From positions 1-7,667 of the forward strand of contig JBNAWB010000178.1 of NCBI GenBank assembly GCA_049699975.1: a DNA stretch of 7,667 bases, read 5' to 3'. Below are positions 1 through 6,515 of this stretch, in pieces; position 1 is the stretch's first letter, and each line of letters opens with the position of its first letter. The notes beneath the pieces were generated by a model. That model did not search any database, had not been told where the DNA came from, and saw only the letters and a list, made by a program, of their open reading frames with translations. Made by a program: the position numbers and the translations under genes. This DNA is from CAZAGD01 sp049699975 (GTDB lineage: Bacteria; Desulfobacterota; SM23-61).

Positions 1-106
1 GTGGGGAGAGGGTTAGGTCGGAATCGACTCGTACTGAGGTGAGGGGTTAAGAACAGTAGATGGCATTTACATAATGCTCTCATTAATAACTCCTCATTAT
101 CTGGGG
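1..106. other. Left-edge region with C/T-rich repeat-like sequence; doubtful partial ORF
   Basis: This is downstream of the last gene of the minus-strand cluster. On the minus strand an ATG at 83-81 follows a good Shine-Dalgarno sequence (GAGGAG, 95-90, spacing 6) and stays open to the edge, starting MRALCKCHLLFLTPHL. The predicted peptide has Thr/Pro/Leu/Ser-rich runs, and its DNA contains CCTAACCCTCTCCCC. That resembles the C/T-rich interspersed repeats that often yield false ORFs in bacterial genomes (recalled, not searched). A short hairpin, GTCG-GAAT-CGAC, lies at 17-28. No intrinsic terminator with a T tract is visible, so the end of the operon cannot be placed. I do not call a gene here. 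Confidence 0.3.
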
Positions 107-942
107 TCACTGCTTTGTCTCTCCTTTCGCCATTTTATCTTTCATTTCTTTTAATTCATTTTCTATGTTTTGTTTTTCTTTTAAAAGTTTCTCTTCTGAC
201 TCTATGGCCTCTTGCTGTTGTTTTGCGGCCTCTTCTTTCAAGGCCTGGGCTTGAGCCAAGAGGTCATTAAATTCTTCTAATTTCGTCTCCACTTCTCGTA
301 ATTTTTCAATTTTGGGCATAGCTTCGCGATAAAACTTTGCCTCCTGAGTTAATTTCCTGTTCAGCTTGGCTGCCTTCTTCAAATCTATGCTTGAGGTAAG
401 TTCCTGGGAGACCTTACACTCTATTGCTGTTGGAAGGCCTTGAATCACGCCATCCATTTGATTTCCATAAAAATGCGTCCCCTCTAAATCCCCGCTCTTG
501 GCTACGTTTTCGGCCATCTTGGAAAAATAGGCCGAACAGAAAAGCTTTTCCATCTCGGTAAATCTGGAGGTTTCAAACTGGGTTGAAGGCGTGGCTGTAA
601 ATGGCCTTGTTGAACTCCAAGAAAAAGGAGTTAACTTCCCTCCACCTATTGGCTCAACTTTAAGTCCTCCGCCAGAAATAGAAGTTTGGGCAAGGATCTT
701 CTCCCCGGCGGCTCTTTTTTCCGCTTCTTCCCTCCGTTTATTTTCTTCTGCGGCCTCCTGCATCTCTAACCAGCGCGCCAAGGCCTGTTTTTTCATTTCT
801 TGCGGATCAAAATATCCTGGACGGCATTCAAAAGATGCCCCGGCAGGAGGATAACGCGTAATTACACCTTGGGAATAAGCAGGGTTAGTAAAGACAATTC
901 CTGCCCAAATAAAAAAAGTAGAAGAAATATTTTTTTCACCAT
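107..942 (-). CDS. Exported coiled-coil protein of unknown function, frameshifted in its signal peptide
   Basis: I do not recognise the family. The uninterrupted frame is 107-796 (229 aa from an internal Met), but the same frame stays open upstream to about position 961 without a usable start codon. An ATG at 942-940 in the neighbouring frame begins MVKKIFLLLF. Adding one T in the T7 run (plus-strand A7, 911-917) joins the frames into a 278-aa protein with a textbook signal peptide: KK n-region, hydrophobic IFLLLFFIWAGIVF, and a likely cleavage at AYS|Q near residue 24. The mature protein has a charged helical segment (about 56-84), a Gly/Thr/Ser/Pro-rich linker (about 88-125), a central region with the motif GTHFYGNQMDG, and a long Glu/Lys/Gln coiled coil (about 187-274). 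Its cysteines are C40, C136 and C176. It is last in the type IV pilus cluster, 74 bases after the GAF-PilZ gene. A periplasmic or envelope role is inferred from the signal peptide only. The frameshift may be a sequencing indel, a true mutation or slippage. Confidence 0.7.
911..917 (-). other. Homopolymer (T7 on coding strand) at the apparent +1 frameshift
   Basis: Read on the minus strand, the codons after the ATG at 942 give MVKKIFLLLFLFGQ and then stop at 864-862 after 26 residues. One extra T in this seven-T run changes the reading to MVKKIFLLLFFIWAG, which continues through NPAYSQG into the long downstream frame. A second seven-base run (930-936) lies a few codons upstream, but shifting there gives a polar N-terminus (MVKKNISST) and a worse signal peptide. 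This run is therefore the more likely site. Confidence 0.6.
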
Positions 943-991
943 GGAAGTAACACTTTTCCTTTTAGAAATATATTCTTTCCGGCCCAATTTA

Positions 992-1020
992 ATTATTATC
1001 AAAAAAAAGCCCAAATTCAA
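992..1020 (-). promoter_or_regulatory. Possible internal promoter ahead of the exported-protein gene
   Basis: On the minus strand TTGAAT (1020-1015) is followed, after 17 bases, by AATAAT (997-992). This is a fair sigma-70-like pair set in AT-rich DNA. It overlaps the stop codon of the GAF-PilZ gene and would start transcription about 40 bases upstream of the ATG at 942. The 74-base gap here is the widest in the cluster, so a separate promoter is plausible. AT-rich DNA produces such matches by chance, so confidence is low. Confidence 0.25.
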
Positions 1021-2360
1021 AAATTTTTCTCTTCTTCTTTTTGTTTTCTAATCTTCTGCACCTGGACGAAATTCTCGATCCTCTTTTTGTCTTCGGGCTT
1101 TATTTTAATGAATTTAACCCCCATGCCGCGAGGCAGATCATCGGTTTCCTTTCCATACTTATTTGTCCAAACCACCTTGCACAGGACCTCGGCTGGTTCC
1201 TTTCCATCAGGAATATGAAGCTTTAAGTAAAACTCTTCTTCCAGGTCAAGGGGGTCATTCATCCTGATAAAAACTCCTCCGCCACTTATATTCACAGTTT
1301 CAGCAAGCAGATGGTCTGCAAATTCCACCTGAATAATTCCATCTAACCTTTCGTCTTGACGACGCTCTATACCTAACTCGCTCCATATTATTATTTTTTC
1401 TTTTCCTCTCTTATTCCGTTCCAAGAAAACATTCCTTACCTGATCTTCTATTTTCTTTTTTTCCTCTTCTGAAAACTCTTGGACCATTTCCAGAATCCGC
1501 TGGGTGTATGGCTCAAATTTCTTCTGAGCTTCTATTTTCTTTTTCACTTCCGCGGTTAAATTGGCATTTTCCAGGGCGATAGAGGCATATTGGCCGAAGA
1601 TGGCTAAAATTTTCAGATTATCTTCGGTAAATGGAGTCTCCTGGTTAATGCGCACTGCCGCAAGAGCTCCAGCTGGTTTCCCCTCCAGATAAAAAGGATA
1701 ACAGAGAAGAGAAGTTATTTTGTCTTCTCTTCTTTCATAATTAAAAAATCCTTGAAAATCTTCGGGTTTGCTTAAAAGAAAGGGTCGGTCGTGGAAGATG
1801 GCTTTCTTAGCCATCTCGTGTTCTTCTAAAAGATTAATTTTTTCCTGCAGTGGATTTGGAGCATAAGAAATCTGGGCTTTTATGATTTTAGTCTCTTTAT
1901 TCAAGAGATAAATAGTAGCCCGGTCGGCTTTTAGGGAATTAAGTGATTCTTTGACGATACTGGTCAGAATGATTTCCAAATCCTGCTTACTTAATATTTG
2001 GGAGCTGATCTCATAGAAAGCAGCAATTTCTTCTAAGGTGTTGGCCATCTTTTGCATTTCTGCTTTTTGGTAGAAAAGCTGGTGACGGAGTCTACGCAGT
2101 TCCATATTTTTGATGATGATGTAAAAGCAGAATAAAAGGATTAAAAAGGTGGAGCCGGTGAGATAAGTTTTTACCGAAATTAATTCTCGAAACCAGTCGC
2201 GGGGAGCATCTGCTATTTCCCATATATGGCTGATGAGGATATAGAGAGTGAGGACTAGAATTATTAGGATGGCCATGGCCAACAGTTCCCAATCCCGCCG
2301 CTCTAAATGATTCAGGTCAGCCTTTTTATCTTTTCCCCTTCTAAAACTGCCTATCTTCAT
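1017..2360 (-). CDS. Membrane-anchored GAF-PilZ protein, predicted cyclic-di-GMP receptor
   Basis: This 447-aa protein has two membrane segments near the N-terminus (about 26-45 and 65-84), a coiled-coil linker, a GAF-type domain (about 110-268), a second helical linker and a C-terminal PilZ domain (about 331-436). The PilZ cyclic-di-GMP motifs look intact: RxxxR at R334-R338 and (D/N)xSxxG at N357-S359-G362, plus the family-typical GMGVKF at 412-417. PilZ domains bind cyclic-di-GMP and often tune pilus or flagellar motors. GAF domains sense small molecules or mediate dimerisation, and the ligand here is unknown. The protein is probably in the inner membrane with both domains cytoplasmic. It starts 13 bases after the pilU-like stop. 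The AAAGG upstream is only 2 bases from the ATG, so translation may depend on coupling. The next in-frame Met (29) would cut into the first membrane segment, so the first Met is kept. Confidence 0.88.
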   Translation of the reverse strand: MKIGSFRRGKDKKADLNHLERRDWELLAMAILIILVLTLYILISHIWEIADAPRDWFRELISVKTYLTGSTFLILLFCFYIIIKNMELRRLRHQLFYQKAEMQKMANTLEEIAAFYEISSQILSKQDLEIILTSIVKESLNSLKADRATIYLLNKETKIIKAQISYAPNPLQEKINLLEEHEMAKKAIFHDRPFLLSKPEDFQGFFNYERREDKITSLLCYPFYLEGKPAGALAAVRINQETPFTEDNLKILAIFGQYASIALENANLTAEVKKKIEAQKKFEPYTQRILEMVQEFSEEEKKKIEDQVRNVFLERNKRGKEKIIIWSELGIERRQDERLDGIIQVEFADHLLAETVNISGGGVFIRMNDPLDLEEEFYLKLHIPDGKEPAEVLCKVVWTNKYGKETDDLPRGMGVKFIKIKPEDKKRIENFVQVQKIRKQKEEEKNF

Positions 2361-2373
2361 AACCTTTAAAAGC

Positions 2374-3444
2374 TTATATGAAACCGCGCAGTTTCAAGCG
2401 GAGGTCGCTTGGGCTGTCCGCATAGGCTAAGGCTTTTTCTTCAGAGACAATCTTTTTCTCCACTAACTCCTTCAGATGGAGATCAAAAGTCTNNNNNNNN
2501 NNCTGCATTCCTTCCTGTTTTCCCGACTCCATGATTTTTTTCAGCTGCCCCAGTTCTCCTTTTTGAATAGTCTCTTGCACAAAGGCCGTGTTAATTAAGA
2601 TCTCCAGAACCGGGTAGCGCCCCTTACTTTCTAAAGGAATAAGCCTTTGCGAAATAATAGCCCGCAGGTTATAAGAAAGCTGAATAAGGACCTGCGGGTG
2701 GTAATCCTTGGAAAAAAAATTAAGAATCCGTTCGATGGTCTGCGGGACATTCGTGGAATGTAAGGTGGAAAGAACCAAATGTCCGGTTTCAGCACAATGC
2801 AAAGCAAATTCCACTGTTTCGGCATCGCGCAATTCGCCTATATAAATTACGTTGGGAGCTTGCCGGAGGGAGTTCTTTAATGCCTCTTTAAAAGAACAAG
2901 TATCCAGGCCAACTTCCCGCTGCGTCACCATGCTCTTTTTGTGTTCAAATACAAATTCAATAGGGTCCTCAATAGTTACTATATGCCCTTCCATGTGCGC
3001 TGCCCGGTAATCGATCATGGCCGCCATAGTGGTCGATTTCCCCGATCCTGTTGCTCCAGTCACTAAAATTAAACCTCGCGGGGAAAGGATTAATTTTTCT
3101 AAAAAGGGAGGCAAATTTAAATCGTTGACCGTAGGGATCTTTATTTTAATTTGCCGAATGACCGCCGCCGGAGTTCCTTTTTGAAAATAGACATTGACGC
3201 GGAATCTGGCTTTATTTTCTAAAGAATAAGCTACGTTAAGTTCTTTTGTTTTCTGAAATTCAGCCCACTGTTCAGAATTAAGAATTTGGCGAAGAAGATG
3301 CTCCGCATTTTCCGCAGAGAGAGAATGGGAATCCAAAGTCTCCATTTTACCATCAACATTCATCCTTGGCGGTGAGCCAGAGGCTACAAAGACATCAGAG
3401 CCTCCTCGCTCCACCATAGTCTCCAAGATTTCTAACATCTTCAT
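2374..3444 (-). CDS. pilU: PilU-like type IV pilus retraction ATPase (contains N run)
   Basis: This is a secretion ATPase of the PilT/PilU family, which hydrolyses ATP at the base of the type IV pilus to help depolymerise it. Visible elements, numbered with the N run included: an N-terminal PAS-like region containing GGSDVFV; Walker A GATGSGKST at 130-138; Asp box HIVTIEDPIEF at 154-164; Walker B region NVIYIGELRD at 198-207 with catalytic E204; and His box AETGHLVLSTLH at 218-229. The usual Asp at the start of Walker B is Asn198. The C-terminus (ADSPSDLRLK) and the ETIQKGELGQLKKIMESG segment, in place of PilT's AIRNLIRE, favour PilU over PilT. Start chosen by Shine-Dalgarno GAGGGG (3455-3450), 5 bases from the ATG and 12 bases after the pilT stop. 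The symbol is by similarity only. PilU normally acts together with PilT. The N run adds about four undefined residues that are probably not real. Confidence 0.88.
   Translation of the reverse strand: MKMLEILETMVERGGSDVFVASGSPPRMNVDGKMETLDSHSLSAENAEHLLRQILNSEQWAEFQKTKELNVAYSLENKARFRVNVYFQKGTPAAVIRQIKIKIPTVNDLNLPPFLEKLILSPRGLILVTGATGSGKSTTMAAMIDYRAAHMEGHIVTIEDPIEFVFEHKKSMVTQREVGLDTCSFKEALKNSLRQAPNVIYIGELRDAETVEFALHCAETGHLVLSTLHSTNVPQTIERILNFFSKDYHPQVLIQLSYNLRAIISQRLIPLESKGRYPVLEILINTAFVQETIQKGELGQLKKIMESGKQEGMQXXXXTFDLHLKELVEKKIVSEEKALAYADSPSDLRLKLRGFI
2493..2502. other. Assembly gap (10 Ns) inside pilU, probably artefactual
   Basis: Ten Ns interrupt the gene after the codons for GMQ and before TFD. 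PilT-family proteins have GMQTFD or GMQSMD with nothing between; the neighbouring pilT product has GMQSMDQ. The left flank ends ...ATGCAG and the right flank begins AGACTTTTGAT in coding orientation, so overlapping the shared AG gives ATG CAG ACT TTT GAT, in frame as MQTFD. The Ns most likely mark a scaffold join between contigs that overlap by two bases, and the true protein is then 352 aa. Confidence 0.8.
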
Positions 3445-3456
3445 TCTTGCCCCTCT

Positions 3457-4533
3457 TTAACTTTTAATTACCCGATCATCGAATAAGTCAGGGTTGGTCG
3501 CATACATCCTGGCTTCTTTAAAATCTACTTTACCGGTCATAGCTAAGTTCTTAAGGACTTGATCCATACTCTGCATGCCTAATTTCTGCGAGGTTTGGAT
3601 AATAGAAGGTATTTGGTGGCTTTTAGCTTCCCGAATCAAATTTTTAATAGCTGGGTTGGCCACCATTATTTCCAGAGCGGCTATTCTTCCCCGGCCATCT
3701 TTCCTTTTTAAAAGTACCTGGGATATTACTGCCGCAATTGCTTCCGAAAACATAACTCTGATTTGTTGTTGCTGTTGAGGCGGGAATACGTCGATCACCC
3801 GGTCCACAGTCTTAGGAGCGTTCATGGTATGCAAGGTGCCAAAGACGAGGTGCCCGGTTTCGGCGGCGGTTAAAGCTAAAGAAATCGTTTCTAAATCTCT
3901 CATCTCCCCCACTAAAATTACATCCGGATCCTCTCGTAAAGCTCCCCGCAAAGCATTGGCAAAGGAGTGCGTATTTGAACCAACTTCCCGCTGATTAACA
4001 ATGCACATCTTATGTTCATGGATAAACTCGATAGGATCTTCGATGGTGATTATATGATCGTTGCGCGTGGAATTGATGTAATCAATCATGGCGGCTAAAG
4101 TAGTAGATTTACCACTGCCCGTGGGGCCAGTAACTAATACTAACCCCTTTTTCCGGTCGCAAATCTGTTTTAGAGTCTCTTCGGGAAGACCAAGTTCCAT
4201 CATGGACTTTATCCTCGCCGGAATATATCGAAAGGCTGCCCCTTCCCCTCGCCGCGTATAAAAAACATTAGCTCGAAACCTGCCCACGTTCTTTAATTCC
4301 AAAGCAAAGTCAATTTCTTTATCCCTTTCTAACCGTTTTCTCTGCTCTTCGGTCAAGATTTCATAGAGGGAGGCATGGAGATCTTCGGCCGTTAAAGCCG
4401 CTAAGTTTTCATCAGCCGGCTTTATGGAACCATGAATGCGCAACATAGGCGGATTGCCCACGGTCAGATGCAAATCCGAGGCATTTTTTTCAATAGTCAT
4501 GATGAGTAATTGGGCAAAATCAATTTTGGGCAT
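3457..4533 (-). CDS. pilT: Type IV pilus twitching motility/retraction ATPase PilT
   Basis: PilT is the hexameric cytoplasmic ATPase that retracts type IV pili by returning pilin to the inner membrane. Numbered from the chosen Met: ASDLHL in the N-terminal PAS-like domain (about 18-23), Walker A GPTGSGKST at 136-144, Asp box HIITIEDPIEF at 160-170, a canonical Walker B DPDVILVGEMRD at 202-213 with E210, His box AAETGHLVFGTLH at 223-235, and the PilT signature AIKNLIRE at 295-302 (AIRNLIRE in characterised members). All catalytic motifs are present, so it should be active. At 358 aa it is close to typical PilT length. An earlier ATG at 4548 overlaps the preceding stop as ATGA but has no Shine-Dalgarno. 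The ATG at 4533 has GAGAGG 7 bases upstream and gives the family-like start MPKIDFAQLL, so it is preferred. The adjacent pilU-like gene forms the usual pilT-pilU pair. Confidence 0.94.
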   Translation of the reverse strand: MPKIDFAQLLIMTIEKNASDLHLTVGNPPMLRIHGSIKPADENLAALTAEDLHASLYEILTEEQRKRLERDKEIDFALELKNVGRFRANVFYTRRGEGAAFRYIPARIKSMMELGLPEETLKQICDRKKGLVLVTGPTGSGKSTTLAAMIDYINSTRNDHIITIEDPIEFIHEHKMCIVNQREVGSNTHSFANALRGALREDPDVILVGEMRDLETISLALTAAETGHLVFGTLHTMNAPKTVDRVIDVFPPQQQQQIRVMFSEAIAAVISQVLLKRKDGRGRIAALEIMVANPAIKNLIREAKSHQIPSIIQTSQKLGMQSMDQVLKNLAMTGKVDFKEARMYATNPDLFDDRVIKS

Positions 4534-4546
4534 TGCTTTACCTCTC
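4534..4546 (-). promoter_or_regulatory. Shine-Dalgarno that decides the pilT start
   Basis: GAGAGG at 4546-4541 lies 7 bases upstream of the ATG at 4533-4531. It sits inside the five extra codons that would follow the alternative ATG at 4548. That earlier ATG has only CTCTTT before it, so the ribosome most likely starts at 4533, close behind termination at 4545. Confidence 0.6.
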
Positions 4547-6254
4547 ATAAAGAGACAATTTCGTATGGCTGAAAGAATAGAAATTTATACCCTGCTTGGC
4601 CAAAGGCAGACATCTCTGGCACGTACTTTTTCATCTCTTCCAATGAGGAAAAGGGTAGATATAAAGAGATGTGTTTAAAATTAGAAGCGGAAATCCTCGA
4701 CCAAAGTTCATTTCTATTTATGGCCTGCAATTCTAAGAACAAGAAGGGAGGAGATAGATTTTTAAAAGAATCAAGGATATTTTTTAAATTTTTTTCTGCG
4801 GCCAATACCTGAATAGACTGGGGAAAATAAACCGTAAATTCTTCTTCCCCGAATATGGGCGGTGGAAAATTTGGATTTTCCATCATTACGGAGCTTAGGT
4901 AATAAAGGCACTTCTTAAGCAGAAGACTCTCTTTACCGCCCCATAAGATACGCCTATGGTCATGGATCATTTCTTGAAGGCCTTTTAGAAGGTTTGGAAT
5001 TTGGGAGTTTGAAGAAATTAAATCTTCTTTTGAAAATTCCGGTAGACGATTGATTTTTATAAAACCCCCACCAAGTGTGAAAACCTGGTGCAGACAAAAT
5101 ACTCCTTTTTGTCCTCCGGATTGCAAATGGAAATAAGACCTCTCTTTATTTTCGGCTTTAAAATGATGAGAACCCCGCCTTAGCCATTCTTGGATAAAAT
5201 CATATGCTTCTGCCGGGCAGGTGAAGACAGGCTCATAAACTGCGTTTTTTAAGGCCAAAAGACGAATTTCTTCAGAATTTTTAACGAGGTAACAAATTTG
5301 GCCGGCCTCCAAAGACAAAAAGAAATTTACTAACTTCTCCCCATGAGGAAAGAGGCTTTCTTTACTCGCTGTTTGGTCGCTCTTTGAGGCCCAAAGCTCC
5401 TCTTTTTCTAAAGGAATACGGACAGCTTCTTCTTTATGCAGATGGGCTTCTTCTTTTAGGGAAATTAGAATCTTGCTTATCTTTTCCGGCAAAGCCAGGT
5501 GTAACTGCACACTTTTTAAAGGCCTTAGGCTTTTAATTTCTTTAACAATTTTATAATCAGTAGGGTCAGCTATAGCAAAATTAATTTCTCCTGCAGTCTC
5601 GTAAAGGGGAAGGCAAAGAAGACGCTCTAATACTTCCATAGGAAATTGCCTGACTAATTCTGGATCAATCATATCAGGAGCAAGTTCTATATAGTTCATG
5701 TTTAATTGGGTACTCAGGGCCCAATAAATCCGATCTTTATCCAGTGCGCCCATCGCACTCAAAGCTTCGCCTACTTTAATTTTCTGCTCCTTAGCCAGAA
5801 GCAAAGCCTGCTGGAGCTGTTCTTCGGTAATAAAACCCATTTCGATAAGTAGTTCCCCAATCCGCCTTTCTTGCATAGTCTTGGCTTTCAAAAGCATCTT
5901 GACCCTTGCTAAAATCTCGGCGGCATCAAAAGGCTTGGAAATAAAATCCTCGGCCCCAGCTTCTATTCCTTTCACCCTTTCTTCTTTAGCTGTTAGCCCA
6001 GTAATGAGTATCACAGGAAGGTGTTGGTATTGATCATCTTCTTTGATTAGCCGGCAGGTTTCAAACCCATCCATCCCAGGCATCTTCACATCCATAATTA
6101 TCAAGTCAACTCTTTCTTCTAAAAGTTTCTTTAAAGCTTCTTCTCCGCTTCCAGCCTTAATTACCTCATAGCCATTGGGGACCAAAAGCATTTCCAGAGT
6201 CTTTAAAATAGACTGGTCATCGTCTACGCAGAGAATTCTGGGTTTATTATTCAT
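4545..6254 (-). CDS. Response regulator: receiver + MshEN-like domain + degenerate PilB/GspE-like core
   Basis: This 569-aa protein starts with a complete receiver domain (about 1-122): acidic pocket D11-D13, phospho-acceptor D55 in IIMDVKMPGMDG, T85 and K107. Residues about 131-265 match the GspE/PilB N-terminal (MshEN) fold, with two tandem motifs of the kind that bind cyclic-di-GMP in MshE: RIGELLIEMGFITEEQLQQA from 131 and KVGEALSAMGALDKDRIYWA from 160. Residues about 306-555 can be followed in the order of a PilB ATPase core: N1E-like 308-342, a GGQKG...GGGFIKINRL stretch (380-404), then WGGKESLLLK (438-447) where Walker A should be, FLFLELQ (504-510) at Walker B with E508, and KHISLYLPFSS (527-537) at the His box. 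GxxGxGK(S/T) is absent and the chain ends soon after, so ATP hydrolysis is unlikely. First gene of the cluster; AAGGAG (6270-6265) lies 10 bases before the ATG, and the stop overlaps an upstream pilT ATG. The receiver is certain, MshEN likely, the pseudo-ATPase inferred. Confidence 0.85.
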   Translation of the reverse strand: MNNKPRILCVDDDQSILKTLEMLLVPNGYEVIKAGSGEEALKKLLEERVDLIIMDVKMPGMDGFETCRLIKEDDQYQHLPVILITGLTAKEERVKGIEAGAEDFISKPFDAAEILARVKMLLKAKTMQERRIGELLIEMGFITEEQLQQALLLAKEQKIKVGEALSAMGALDKDRIYWALSTQLNMNYIELAPDMIDPELVRQFPMEVLERLLCLPLYETAGEINFAIADPTDYKIVKEIKSLRPLKSVQLHLALPEKISKILISLKEEAHLHKEEAVRIPLEKEELWASKSDQTASKESLFPHGEKLVNFFLSLEAGQICYLVKNSEEIRLLALKNAVYEPVFTCPAEAYDFIQEWLRRGSHHFKAENKERSYFHLQSGGQKGVFCLHQVFTLGGGFIKINRLPEFSKEDLISSNSQIPNLLKGLQEMIHDHRRILWGGKESLLLKKCLYYLSSVMMENPNFPPPIFGEEEFTVYFPQSIQVLAAEKNLKNILDSFKNLSPPFLFLELQAINRNELWSRISASNFKHISLYLPFSSLEEMKKYVPEMSAFGQAGYKFLFFQPYEIVSL

Positions 6255-6333
6255 AAGACCTTTGCTCCTTGAAAGCTGAGCCTTTAAAAAATCAGTTACT
6301 TTAAAATTTTATCGGCATAAATAACGGAAAAAT

Positions 6334-6362
6334 TTATTACGGATAGACCAGATAGCGGTCAA
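6334..6362 (-). promoter_or_regulatory. Candidate sigma-70 promoter of the pilus control operon
   Basis: On the minus strand TTGACC (6362-6357, one mismatch to TTGACA) is followed by exactly 17 bases and TAATAA (6339-6334, a weaker -10). Transcription would begin near 6327, giving a leader of about 70 bases before the ATG at 6254. The spacer contains the inverted repeat GACC-GCTATCT-GGTC, and the ATTTTTAAAAAT palindrome lies about 50 bases upstream of the -35. Either could bind a regulator. This rests on motif matching alone. Confidence 0.4.
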
Positions 6363-6488
6363 ATCTTGCGGGGCTTCAAGTTTTATTTACAAAAGGTCGA
6401 TAATTTGTTAGGGATTTTTAAAAATGAGCGGAAAGGAATTATCTTGGGTCTCAGAATAGGGGTAATTATCTGCTAAACTACCCTCTAA

Positions 6489-6515
6489 CTCCCTTAAACA
6501 ATTTTAATCAGGGAG
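6489..6515 (+). promoter_or_regulatory. Hairpin that may cover the sensor gene's ribosome binding site
   Basis: CTCCCT (6489-6494) can pair with AGGGAG (6510-6515), which is most of the Shine-Dalgarno GGGAGG (6511-6516) lying 8 bases before the ATG at 6525. A further AAA/TTT plus one T-A pair can extend the stem around a CAAT loop after a three-base bulge. The early coding sequence also has CCTCC (6530-6534), complementary to GGAGG (6512-6516), giving a competing structure. Reduced or temperature-sensitive translation is possible, but the stem is short and may be chance. Confidence 0.3.

Noticed and set aside
943..1016. An intrinsic terminator between the GAF-PilZ gene and the exported-protein gene
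   Set aside because: There is an eight-T run on the minus strand, but no G/C-rich hairpin stands before it.
591..1226. Plus-strand ORFs at 591-854, 800-1051 and 1041-1226
   Set aside because: They lie antisense to the exported-protein and GAF-PilZ genes, have low-complexity Ser/Phe/Leu-rich products, and show no domain or convincing ribosome binding site.
2092..2825. Minus-strand ORFs at 2092-2292 and 2631-2825
   Set aside because: They are alternative frames inside the GAF-PilZ and pilU genes, whose frames carry clear domain motifs.
3457..4548. pilT starting at the ATG that overlaps the previous stop (4548)
   Set aside because: It lacks a Shine-Dalgarno, and the five added residues (MRGKA) come from codons that contain the GAGAGG serving the ATG at 4533. 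It remains possible through translational coupling.
3575..4678. Plus-strand ORFs at 3575-3778 and 4436-4678
   Set aside because: They are antisense shadows of pilT and the response-regulator gene, with no recognisable protein features.
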